From assembly GCA_005808665.1 (NCBI GenBank), contig SYLG01000092.1:1-38510 (forward strand): a DNA stretch of 38,510 nt, written 5' to 3'. The translations under genes and the position numbers were made by a program. Of the stretch, positions 27,041 to 35,452 are shown one piece after another. The DNA is from Planctomycetia bacterium (GTDB lineage Bacteria > Planctomycetota > Planctomycetia > Gemmatales > Gemmataceae). Every line of letters begins with the position of its first letter. The stretch's first letter is position 1. The notes beneath the pieces are model-generated. The model saw only the letters and a program-made list of their open reading frames with translations, had not been told where the DNA came from and ran no database searches.

Positions 27041-29665
27041 ATGAAATATCCAACCGCCCCCAAAATCCTTGCTTGCTCCCTTTTTGCCCTCCTCCTGTTT
27101 TTTGGCCCTTGGATTCCCTGGGTCCATACCTTCCAGGATCCTCCGGAATCCCTGATCGAAAAACTGGGCGCTCCCGATTTTTCGGCCCGCGAGGAAGCAA
27201 GCCTTGCCCTGGGCAAACTGGGCGAAAAAGCCATCCCCCATCTCGAAAAAGCCAAGGTCCATCCCGATCCCGAAGTCCGCCACCGTGCCAACGAAATTTT
27301 GGAAAGCTTCCGCTTTGGCATCCTCCCCGATACTCCACCCATCCTTCGCACCGCGATGATGGACCTTCGGCGACAATCGACCGAGGAGGGCAGGAGGGCC
27401 GAAATCAGAAAACTCGCCAAGTCCGGAATCCCTGGCCTCCAGAGTTTGGAAAGGCTCGTTAGGCTTTCCCGGAACAACGATGAATCCAAGCAGCTCCTCC
27501 AGGCCATGGTCAAGGAGCTACCTACCCTTTTGGGAACCCTTTGGATCCGCGAATCCAGGGCCGAGGTCCGCCGTTTTCTGGAAGCCTTCGCCCTAACCCA
27601 CGAAGAGATCCTCCCCGAGGAGGTTTACAAATTCCTCACCGTCTGGGATTCCCTTTCCAGGGAGCCCCCCTTGCTACCCCCAGACAGTGAAAAACCGCTG
27701 GTGGCCGCCTTGGGCCTCAGGGTCCTTGGAAAATATTCCGAAGCAGGCAAAAAAGCCGAAACGATCAAAAACAGGGATAGCCTGAGGATGGGTTTTCTGG
27801 TGGAGTCTGGCCTCTGGGCAAGTGCTTTTACCACCCTGAAAAACAGCCCATTGGAAGAAGGCGATGCCGAGTTTCTTGCCCTGGCCTGTATGTTCGAACA
27901 TTTGCTTGGTAATGCCAAAGAATGGGAAAAATGGTTTGAAAAATACTCCAACCACAAAGACTTGACAACCCTCAACGGCCCGGAAAAACTCCCCGCCAAT
28001 CTCAAAATGTTGTTCCTCTGTGATCAACCCGAAAAAGCGATTGCAAAACTAAAGGAATTCCCCCCCGGCCAAAGCTATTTCCAGGTCCTTTCTGCCCGGA
28101 TGGAGCTGGACGATGCCCTGCTTTTGGCAAAAGGCAAAGAGGGAGAAAAAATGCCCCTCGAGCTTGTGATCCAGGCCGGCAAATTAAAAGCCTTATTAGG
28201 ACAAAAAAAGGAGGCTATCGAAACCCTGGCCCCCTTGCGGGCAAAGATCCTTCCCACCGAATCGTTGCCCCTCGTTGAAAGCTTTTTGGAGGCCACCTTG
28301 GCCCACGGCCTGACCGATTTTGCCTGGGAAAGTGCCCTCGCCTGGTTGGAACCTTTGAAAGCGGAGGATTTGCAGGCCAAAATCGTCGCCAAGGCAACCC
28401 ATAACGATTTCGAAAAAATGGGCGACCTTTGCCGCCTCGTTGCTCTCCTCATGGCAGAAACCAAAGAGGTTGATAGGAAAAAAGCCTGGCTAAATGTATT
28501 GCTCGGAAAGGAAAAAGCTGAGGAGGCCAATGCCAAAATCACCCTCCTCCGCGATGTGCTTAACCGACCTGGCCTTCCGGGACAAGCCCCGCCCCGGATG
28601 GCCAAACGAATCCAGCAACTGGCAAAGCTGGCTGGCCACTACAAACAGTTGAACACCCAATTGGCCTTGCTGGCCCCGCCCCACCTCGAACCGGAATTGG
28701 CCCTGGATTATGCTGCCGCCCTTTTGGAATCCTCCCAGGGGGAAAAGACCGTTCCCTTCCTTTTGCCTTTCCTCGAAGCCAATCCGGGAAACTCCCGAGG
28801 CTGGCTCCTCCTGGCCCAGGCCCATTTCCTTGCCAAAAATCCAAAGGAATCGATCCGTTGCCTGGAAGCGGCCATGCTGGTTGGGGCAGGGGATTCAAGG
28901 TCTTTATTGGAGCACATGGCCGAAATGGAGGGGGGCGAAAACCCAAGCCAATCCCTTCGCTGGACATCTATCCTCCTCCAGTCCACCCTCCCGGGTTCCT
29001 TTGAAAGTGGCCGGATCTTTCGCCACCGGGCCAGGTTGTACGCCAATAAAAACCAATTTGTCCCTGCCGCCCAAGCCCAGCTTCAATCGCTGCTCCGGGC
29101 CGCCGACCCCGCGGTCTATTTCATTTCGGTGGGGGCCTACCTGGCCTCGCCGGTTGCCCTGCACCGCTATCTGTTGGAGGCTGCCCTTCTCCAAAACGAT
29201 TTGGAAATGGCCAAGCGCGAAGTGGCCTTGATCTCGCAATACCTCCCCTTTGATGTCGACCTCCCCATTGCGATCCATGAAAAAGCAACCTCACCCGCTA
29301 CCAAAGCCCTGGAGGAACCCCTGTACCGCAAAAGTCGTGACCGCCACCGCACTCTAATCCAAGCCTTTCCCGAAAGTGCATGGCTACGAAATAGTGCCGC
29401 CTGGCTCATGGCGTGTTGTCAAAAAGATCTCGAAGAGGCCATCGTCCACGCCACCAAGGCTACTCAATTGGAACCGGAAAAGGCGGGGTATTGGGACACT
29501 CTGGCCGAGGCCCAATTCCAGGCGGGAAAAATGGCCGAGGCAACCCTTTCCATAAAAAAAGCAATCACTTTGGACCCTCAAAAACAGTATTACAATCGCC
29601 AAATGAAACGGATCCTTGCCGGGGATCGAAATGCCAAACGGTCGGAGGAAGGGGAGGGGGATTAG
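27041..29665 (+). CDS. Large exported HEAT/TPR-repeat protein
   Basis: An N-terminal signal or anchor (LACSLFALLLFFGPWIPWV) is followed by HEAT-like pairs (KLGAPDFSAREEASLALGKLGEKAIPHLEKAK, HPDPEVRHRANEILES) and then some 600 residues of TPR-like helices. The last repeats are clear: NSAAWLMACCQKDLEEAIVHATKATQLEP and DTLAEAQFQAGKMAEATLSIKKAITLDP. Such HEAT-TPR exported proteins are frequent in planctomycetes and probably act as scaffolds; no enzyme motif is seen. The 874-residue reading frame is intact with strong codon bias. Its stop codon is two bases before the first unit of the palindromic repeat array. Confidence 0.8.
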   Translation: MKYPTAPKILACSLFALLLFFGPWIPWVHTFQDPPESLIEKLGAPDFSAREEASLALGKLGEKAIPHLEKAKVHPDPEVRHRANEILESFRFGILPDTPPILRTAMMDLRRQSTEEGRRAEIRKLAKSGIPGLQSLERLVRLSRNNDESKQLLQAMVKELPTLLGTLWIRESRAEVRRFLEAFALTHEEILPEEVYKFLTVWDSLSREPPLLPPDSEKPLVAALGLRVLGKYSEAGKKAETIKNRDSLRMGFLVESGLWASAFTTLKNSPLEEGDAEFLALACMFEHLLGNAKEWEKWFEKYSNHKDLTTLNGPEKLPANLKMLFLCDQPEKAIAKLKEFPPGQSYFQVLSARMELDDALLLAKGKEGEKMPLELVIQAGKLKALLGQKKEAIETLAPLRAKILPTESLPLVESFLEATLAHGLTDFAWESALAWLEPLKAEDLQAKIVAKATHNDFEKMGDLCRLVALLMAETKEVDRKKAWLNVLLGKEKAEEANAKITLLRDVLNRPGLPGQAPPRMAKRIQQLAKLAGHYKQLNTQLALLAPPHLEPELALDYAAALLESSQGEKTVPFLLPFLEANPGNSRGWLLLAQAHFLAKNPKESIRCLEAAMLVGAGDSRSLLEHMAEMEGGENPSQSLRWTSILLQSTLPGSFESGRIFRHRARLYANKNQFVPAAQAQLQSLLRAADPAVYFISVGAYLASPVALHRYLLEAALLQNDLEMAKREVALISQYLPFDVDLPIAIHEKATSPATKALEEPLYRKSRDRHRTLIQAFPESAWLRNSAAWLMACCQKDLEEAIVHATKATQLEPEKAGYWDTLAEAQFQAGKMAEATLSIKKAITLDPQKQYYNRQMKRILAGDRNAKRSEEGEGD

Positions 29666-30073
29666 CCCTGGGAGCGCGGGCATCTTAATGTCCTGTTTCC
29701 TGGGAGCGCGGGCATCCTGCCCGCATCTTAAATCTTCTGGGAGCGCGGGCATCCTGCTCGCATTTTAATGTCCTATTTCCTGGGAGCGCGGGCATCCTGC
29801 CCGCATCTTAAATCTTCTGGGAGCGCGGGCATCCTGCCCGCATCTTAAATCTTCTGGGAGCGCGGGCATCTTGCCCGCTTCTTAAATCTTCTGGGAGCGC
29901 GGGCATCCTGCTCGCATTTTAATGTCCTATTTCCTGGGAGCGCGGGCATCCTGCCCGCATCTTAATTTCCTATTTCCTATTTTCTTTCCCCGGTTTCCTG
30001 GGAGCGCGGGCATCCTGCCCGCATTTTTTGTCCTACTTCCTACTTTCCTTTACTCCGGTCATCCTGCTCGCTT
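29666..30073. repeat. Array of GCGGGCATCCTGCCCGC palindromic repeats, nine full units and one partial
   Basis: Nine units beginning CTGGGAGCGCGGGCATC start at 29668, 29700, 29737, 29780, 29817, 29854, 29891, 29934 and 29998, with a partial one near 30055-30073. Spacings are 32, 37, 43, 37, 37, 37, 43 and 64 bases. Most units contain the inverted repeat GCGGGCA/TGCCCGC with a 3-base loop; copies with TGCTCGC carry one G-U pair, and the first is cut short. The linkers are T-rich (CTTAAATCTTC or TTTAATGTCCTATTTC). This element is dispersed in planctomycete and verrucomicrobial genomes, where wrong translation gives AGILPA peptides. It is not a CRISPR: the spacers are near-identical. The hairpins may end or protect the upstream mRNA. 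Confidence 0.85.
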
Positions 30074-30257
30074 TTCCTCTCTTTTTCCTGCCATTTTTCC
30101 TCTTTCCAAATATTTTTTCTTTTTCCTGAAATCTTTCCCGAGATCCAGGGAAATGGTCTGTAAGCGGGGTCTAGGGACCTTGAATCAGGCAATAAAATGC
30201 GGGCCATTTTTTTTTGGCCCGTTGGAAGATTGCTAAAGTTTGGTTAGGATCAGAAGA
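30074..30257. other. T-rich leader region before the cas operon
   Basis: About 180 bases without a gene, T-rich at first (CTTTTCCTCTCTTTTTCC). It should carry the cas operon promoter. A hairpin CGGGCCA/TGGCCCG with a loop made only of T lies at 30200-30221. No clear -35/-10 pair stands out. Confidence 0.4.
30200..30221. promoter_or_regulatory. Hairpin with T-only loop upstream of cas3
   Basis: CGGGCCA and TGGCCCG are perfect inverted repeats separated by eight T bases, 36 bases before the chosen cas3 start. It has no T-tract after the stem, so it is not a normal terminator on the plus strand. It could be an operator or an RNA structure in the 5' leader; neither is shown. Confidence 0.3.
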
Positions 30258-33005
30258 ATGGCTCATTGTGTCGAGGTCGCCCCAATGCCCGATTCGTTTG
30301 CAAAGTCGTTCGAAATCCTGACAGGTAATAAACCCTTCCCTTGGCAGGAAGAGTTGGCCAAGGAAACCTCATGTAGGACCCGGGTGATTCGTATACCAAC
30401 CGGGTTCGGGAAAACACAAGGTACCCTTGCCGCTTGGGGTTATCATCGCATTAACCGTCAGGATGACCTTTGGCCACGAAGGCTCATTTGGTGTTTGCCA
30501 ATGCGGGTTTTGGTTGAACAAACCGAGCAGGTTGCAAATCAGTTTTTTTCCACAATTCCGGTAAATCAACGCCCCGAAGTCCATGTATTGATGGGAGGCA
30601 AAGATGTTGGCGATTGGTTTCTTTCCCCCGAAAAAAACGCCGTTATCATTGGCACCCAGGATATGCTCCTGTCACGAGCTTTGAACAGGGGTTACGGAAG
30701 CGGAAGGGCTCGTTGGCCACAAGAGTTTGGCCTTTTGAATCATGATGCGTTATGGGTAATGGATGAAGTACAGCTTATGGATGTGGGACTTGCTACTTCC
30801 GCCCAAATTCAGGCGTATCGGGAACAGGATCAAGCCAAAAGCTTTCGCCCTTGTCACACTTGGTGGATGAGTGCAACTTTCCAGGCAAATTGGCTCAGTA
30901 GCGTGGACACGATTTCACACCACGCCGGTTGGATAACCAATCCATGTATCATTCCTTCCAGTCATCGCATGGGCCATTTGTGGGATGTGGAAAAATCTCT
31001 GGTTTGCGATGGGGTTGACCCAAATGACAATAAATCATTTGCTAGTGCTATTCTCCAAAAACATGATGATATTCCCACAAAAAACAACAGTCGCATTACC
31101 TTGGTGGTTTGCAACACCGTCGATCGGGCTTGCGCTACCTATGATGCGTTAAAGGCGAGTGGTCGGAAGGACGAATTGGAGTTGGTTCACAGTCGATTTC
31201 GCCCGGCGGAACGGGAAACTTGGCGGGATCGGTTTTTGTCGCGTGAAAGTTGCACCGGAAAAATAAATCGCATCATTGTTGCAACCCAGGTTGTAGAAGC
31301 TGGAGTCGATATTTCGGCCGATTGCCTTATTACAGAATTGGCGCCTTGGCCAAGCCTGGTCCAACGATTTGGCCGTTGTGCCCGATATGGTGGATATGGA
31401 CAGGTAACTGTGGTCGATAGGAGAGGGGAAAAAGGCCAAACAGCCCCTTATACCACCAAGGAATTGGAAAGTGCTTGGGAATCCATTCAGGGAATGAAGG
31501 ATGTCGGGATTTCTGCTCTGGAACGCTTGGAGGAATCTTTGGATACAAATGCCAAAGAAAGGCTTTACCCCTTCTCCCCCGCCCACCTTCTTCTTCGCAG
31601 CGAGTTTGATGAATTATTTGATACAACCCCCGACTTGACCGGTGCAGACCTTGATATTAGCCGTTTCATTCGCTCGGGTGATGAAAAGGATTTGCAAGTT
31701 TTCTGGCTCGATTTGCCGAAGGACGAAACTCCCCCTGCCAAACGACATCCACACCGGAGGGAGTTGTGTTCCGTTCCTTTCCTGATGGCTCGCGATTGGC
31801 TTTGTGGTGAAGAAACCATTTCCAATCGCAAACCGAAACTTCGGGGCGGAATCCGTGCTTGGGTCTGGGATTGGATTGAAGGCGAATGGTCCGAAGCGAA
31901 CCGGGCAAGCCTTTTTCCTGGTCGGAACGTCTGCGTAGATGCCGCCTGCGGAGGTTATCGGCCTGGTCGTGGATTCGACCCTGATTCGAAAGGACTGGTC
32001 CCGCCTGTTGCTTTGTCCTTGACCCCCCAAGAAAATCAGGAGGCCGATGCGGCGGATGATCAACAGGATGGGGAACAACTGAGCTTTAACCCCTGGAAAA
32101 CCATTGGCTGCCACTCTGCCGAAGTGGCAACGGAGGCCAAAGAAATATCGACCCAATTGGGATTACCCACACCCATTAAAGACACACTCGCTTTGGCTGC
32201 CTGGTGGCATGATTGGGGAAAAGCACACCCGGCATTTCAGGGGGCAATGCAAGGAATTGAGCGACCAGAATCCAACAGCCAGCCAAAGGAATCCTCTTCA
32301 AAAGGGCTTCCCAAGCCTCCAAAGGTCTTTGATCGACCCCACTGTACCGACTTGGCGAAGGGACCAGATAATGCTTGGCGCAAGGGCCCATACAAGTACA
32401 AATATCTCGATAATAGTGACTCTCGCCCGGCATTTCGCCATGAGCTCGCCAGCGCACTTGGGTTAATCGCCATATTGCAAAACTACGCACCCCACCATCC
32501 GGCCCTCCTGGGTCCTTGGTTGGAGGTCCTGGCCCAAATGGGCAGGTCTCCACTGACCAAGGAATCACTTCCCGTTACCTCACCTTTGGTTCAACGGCTC
32601 CTAGACTGTTCCTCAGAAACATTCGATCTTTTGGTCTACCTCGTAGCCAGCCATCACGGCAAAGTTCGTGTCGCCCTGCATGCCGCCCCCAAGGATCAGG
32701 AATACCGCGACAGGGATGGGCGTGGATTGCCCATTCGGGGTGTCCGCGAAGGAGATCGATTGCCGCCGACCACTCTGGTTCCCGGTGAACCGGCTTTACC
32801 CGAGGTAACGCTCACCCTTGCCCCTGCCTCTCTCGGAATTTCACCCAATACGGGAATCAGTTGGCGTGAACGAAGTCAGGGGGTTATGGAACGCCACGGC
32901 CAAACCGGCTTGGCCTTTCTGGAAGCCTTGCTACGGGCTGCTGATGTTCGTGCTTCCAGATTAAAAACCAACGACCCTGCTTTGCCACTGGAGGCAACCC
33001 CATGA
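30258..33005 (+). CDS. cas3: CRISPR-associated helicase/nuclease Cas3, type I-G, HD domain at the C-terminus
   Basis: Cas3 unwinds and degrades the target strand after Cascade binds it. The helicase comes first: Walker A PTGFGKT at residues 47-53, DEVQ box at 169-172, SAT at 205-207, VVCNTVDRA, and the VEAGVDIS and QRFGRCAR motifs. The HD nuclease is at the C-terminus (WWHDWGKAHPAFQ, H651 and D652). In most type I systems HD is N-terminal; the swapped order is typical of I-G (old I-U). ATG 30258 has AGGA 8 bases upstream; ATG 30285 (MPDSFAKSFEILTGN) also fits family starts, and a TTG at 30240 is less likely. The next gene overlaps it by four bases (ATGA). Confidence 0.93.
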   Translation: MAHCVEVAPMPDSFAKSFEILTGNKPFPWQEELAKETSCRTRVIRIPTGFGKTQGTLAAWGYHRINRQDDLWPRRLIWCLPMRVLVEQTEQVANQFFSTIPVNQRPEVHVLMGGKDVGDWFLSPEKNAVIIGTQDMLLSRALNRGYGSGRARWPQEFGLLNHDALWVMDEVQLMDVGLATSAQIQAYREQDQAKSFRPCHTWWMSATFQANWLSSVDTISHHAGWITNPCIIPSSHRMGHLWDVEKSLVCDGVDPNDNKSFASAILQKHDDIPTKNNSRITLVVCNTVDRACATYDALKASGRKDELELVHSRFRPAERETWRDRFLSRESCTGKINRIIVATQVVEAGVDISADCLITELAPWPSLVQRFGRCARYGGYGQVTVVDRRGEKGQTAPYTTKELESAWESIQGMKDVGISALERLEESLDTNAKERLYPFSPAHLLLRSEFDELFDTTPDLTGADLDISRFIRSGDEKDLQVFWLDLPKDETPPAKRHPHRRELCSVPFLMARDWLCGEETISNRKPKLRGGIRAWVWDWIEGEWSEANRASLFPGRNVCVDAACGGYRPGRGFDPDSKGLVPPVALSLTPQENQEADAADDQQDGEQLSFNPWKTIGCHSAEVATEAKEISTQLGLPTPIKDTLALAAWWHDWGKAHPAFQGAMQGIERPESNSQPKESSSKGLPKPPKVFDRPHCTDLAKGPDNAWRKGPYKYKYLDNSDSRPAFRHELASALGLIAILQNYAPHHPALLGPWLEVLAQMGRSPLTKESLPVTSPLVQRLLDCSSETFDLLVYLVASHHGKVRVALHAAPKDQEYRDRDGRGLPIRGVREGDRLPPTTLVPGEPALPEVTLTLAPASLGISPNTGISWRERSQGVMERHGQTGLAFLEALLRAADVRASRLKTNDPALPLEATP

Positions 33006-35452
33006 CCATGCACCTCCATGTCTTGAAGGGATGTTCGCCGGCCCCGCTTGCCAATTACTTGAAAGCCTTGGGAATCCTCCGACTTGTCGGAGAACAAGCG
33101 GATAAACAGGTTCGAGGCTGGTGGGATGGCCAGGCCTTTTGCTTGTTGACATCCCTTTCAAAGGTTGAATTGGAAGTGTTTTTTCTGGAAAAGTATGCTC
33201 CAACCCCATTGCTTTCGCCTTGGAGCAAAGGATGTGGTTTCTTTAAAGAAGAGGATCCTGGACTTGCCCCTCTGGAATCCTCCCAAGCCAAAAGGTTTGA
33301 ATCCTTTCGCCAAGGTATAATCGCCGCACGATGCCTTACAAATGACATAGAAAAAACCGATGCGATCAGTCGCTCAATAAAAGCCCGAACAAAGTCAACA
33401 AAACCCACCGCAAAAAAACCAAATATTGCGTTTCAAACAGAAAAACAACGACAAGAATTAAAACAGTCAGAGCCTTTTATAACCACCATTCAGGACCTTG
33501 AGAGACAATGTGAAAAACCCAATCTTGCGTCAGAAAAAAAAATAAGCTTGGAATCCGAGCTCAAATCCATTCGGGACATTGTTTCTCCCAAAGACAAAAT
33601 TAACCCAGCCGAAGCAAAGTCCTTAAAGGCCTCACCCGGTTACAAACGCCTCCTTGCTGTGGTTGCTCGTAAATACCAAGCCCTCAAAGAAGATGATTTA
33701 ATCCCCAATTGCAGGCGCACTTGGCGAGGGCCCCATGCAATGTGGTTGGCTTCCGCCGTGGTGCTCGACGAAAAGGGCTCCCCAGAATATCCATCTCTTT
33801 TGGGAACGGGAGGAAACGATGGCAGGCTGGACTTTTCAAATAACTTTATGCAACAGTTGGGAAAACTTTTCAATATCCCTTCCCCCGAGGGTGGTCCCTT
33901 GGAACACACTAGGGAACTGCTGGAAAATGCCCTCTGGAGGGAGGCAACCAATCATCTTTCAAGTTCAGCAATCGGACAATTTCAACCCGGGGCCGCCGGA
34001 GGGGCCAATAGTTCAACAGGTGCCGATGGTGATAGTTTGATCAATGCTTGGGATTTTGTCCTGATGCTGGAAGGTTCCTTATTCTTTACCTCCCGATCGA
34101 CCCGGCTACTGGACCCTTCCGGGTTTTCCCGTGCTAGCGCACCTTTTGCCGTTCGCCCCCATGCGGCCGGATTTGCTACCCCAGGCACAGAAAAAGCCCA
34201 ACGCGGCGAACAATGGATGCCTTTTTGGAACCAGCCAGCAACAATTCCAGATGTGGCCGCACTATTCGGAGAAGCCAGGGTCCAACTGAAACGCCAGACC
34301 GCCAATCGTCCGGTGGAAATGGCTCGAGCCATTAGCCGCCTGGGCGTGGCTAGGGGTGTTGATTCCTTTATGCGATACGGGTATCTGGAACGAAATGGCC
34401 AATCAAACTTGGCGGTTCCTTTGGGCTATATCAATGTCAGGCAGCATCCTCGGGCCTATTTATTGGATGACCTTGAAGGCTGGATGGAACGACTTCAATT
34501 TCAAAGCCGTGAAAAAAATGCTCCCAATAGGTTCATTCACGCGGAGCGACAATTGGCAGACGCTACCTTTGCGGCACTAACCCATGATTTTTCACCCGAT
34601 CGATGGCAAGCGATCCTTGAAGCCGCTGCAACCATTGAATCCATTCAGGCGACTGGATCCGCTATCAAGGCAGGTCCGATTCCACCAATCAGCCCGGATT
34701 GGGTTGCCGCAGCCAATGATGGGAGTCCCGAGGTGCGGTTGGCCCTTGCCTTGGGCAGTGCCGCTGCGGAATACACTCCAAATGGAAATCCCATCGATCC
34801 CATCAGGCACCATTGGCTTCCCTTGGAAAAAGGTGCCAGACGATTTAAAACTTCTGACAAACGCCTTTTCAATGACTCCCGGGTTGTCGCTTCGAACCGT
34901 GAACTGTTGTCAGACATGGGTGCCGTCGTTATAAGACGCCTTTTGGAAGCCGCAATGAAAGGGAAACGAAGATCCCAAATGGTGGCAGCAAAGGGCTGTA
35001 GTGCAAAATGGATTGACCTTTCCCATTTTCTTTCTGGTTCAATCAACCTCAACAAAGTGATGAATTTGGCTCGAGCTTTTATGGCAATCAAATGGAATCA
35101 ATGGGCTCCTAAACATTACCTCAGGTCGCCCTTTGGAGCCGAAATCCCCGAAGAAGCATGGTTGGCTGTGCGCCTTGCCTGTCTTCCCTGGCCCCTGGCC
35201 CCGGGCAAAGATATTCCCGCCGATTCCCGAATCGTTCGCCTTTTGATTGCAGGCGAAAGTTCAAGGGCCATTAATGGCGCCCTAATACGGCTCCGTTCGG
35301 TAGGCATCCGTCCCCCTTTGCAGACAGGCTTCACGGATACCCATTCCAGCAGATTATGGACGGCAGCCCTTGCGTTTCCTATTGACCCAAGCAGTGCACT
35401 TCGTGCTGCTTCTACCCTTGACCCCCGTTTGAAAGGTTTACTTCATGCTTGA
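33002..35452 (+). CDS. csx17: Csx17 / Cas8g, large subunit of type I-G Cascade
   Basis: The start (HLHVLKGCSPAPLANYLKALGILRLV, then VRGWWDGQAF) and the inner motifs SLLGTGGNDGRLDFSNNFMQ (about residue 266), GQFQPGAAGGAN (about 325) and NAWDFVLMLEGSLFF are signatures of Csx17, the Cas8-like large subunit that is expected to recognise the PAM and recruit Cas3. A region at about residues 115-235 is rich in Lys, Glu and Gln and looks like an insertion or long helices. At 816 residues it is rather long for the family. Its ATG overlaps the cas3 stop, and its end overlaps cas7 by eight bases, so all are translationally coupled. A second ATG two codons in is an equal candidate. Confidence 0.93.
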   Translation: MTMHLHVLKGCSPAPLANYLKALGILRLVGEQADKQVRGWWDGQAFCLLTSLSKVELEVFFLEKYAPTPLLSPWSKGCGFFKEEDPGLAPLESSQAKRFESFRQGIIAARCLTNDIEKTDAISRSIKARTKSTKPTAKKPNIAFQTEKQRQELKQSEPFITTIQDLERQCEKPNLASEKKISLESELKSIRDIVSPKDKINPAEAKSLKASPGYKRLLAVVARKYQALKEDDLIPNCRRTWRGPHAMWLASAVVLDEKGSPEYPSLLGTGGNDGRLDFSNNFMQQLGKLFNIPSPEGGPLEHTRELLENALWREATNHLSSSAIGQFQPGAAGGANSSTGADGDSLINAWDFVLMLEGSLFFTSRSTRLLDPSGFSRASAPFAVRPHAAGFATPGTEKAQRGEQWMPFWNQPATIPDVAALFGEARVQLKRQTANRPVEMARAISRLGVARGVDSFMRYGYLERNGQSNLAVPLGYINVRQHPRAYLLDDLEGWMERLQFQSREKNAPNRFIHAERQLADATFAALTHDFSPDRWQAILEAAATIESIQATGSAIKAGPIPPISPDWVAAANDGSPEVRLALALGSAAAEYTPNGNPIDPIRHHWLPLEKGARRFKTSDKRLFNDSRVVASNRELLSDMGAVVIRRLLEAAMKGKRRSQMVAAKGCSAKWIDLSHFLSGSINLNKVMNLARAFMAIKWNQWAPKHYLRSPFGAEIPEEAWLAVRLACLPWPLAPGKDIPADSRIVRLLIAGESSRAINGALIRLRSVGIRPPLQTGFTDTHSSRLWTAALAFPIDPSSALRAASTLDPRLKGLLHA

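Noticed and set aside
27000-29400. Several antisense open frames of 100-190 residues opposite the HEAT/TPR gene
   Set aside because: The plus-strand gene has a full-length intact frame with repeat structure; the antisense frames are Arg/Ser/Pro-rich shadows caused by codon bias.
29666-30016. CRISPR array between the HEAT/TPR gene and cas3
   Set aside because: Units are regularly spaced and next to cas genes, but the linkers are nearly identical to each other and vary in length (32-64 bases), and the unit is a known dispersed palindromic element. There are no unique spacers.
29922-30236. Open frame of 104 residues on the plus strand in the repeat region
   Set aside because: It translates the dispersed repeat (AGILPA-type peptides) and a T-rich stretch (FFFFLKSF), with no ribosome site; this is a common annotation artefact.
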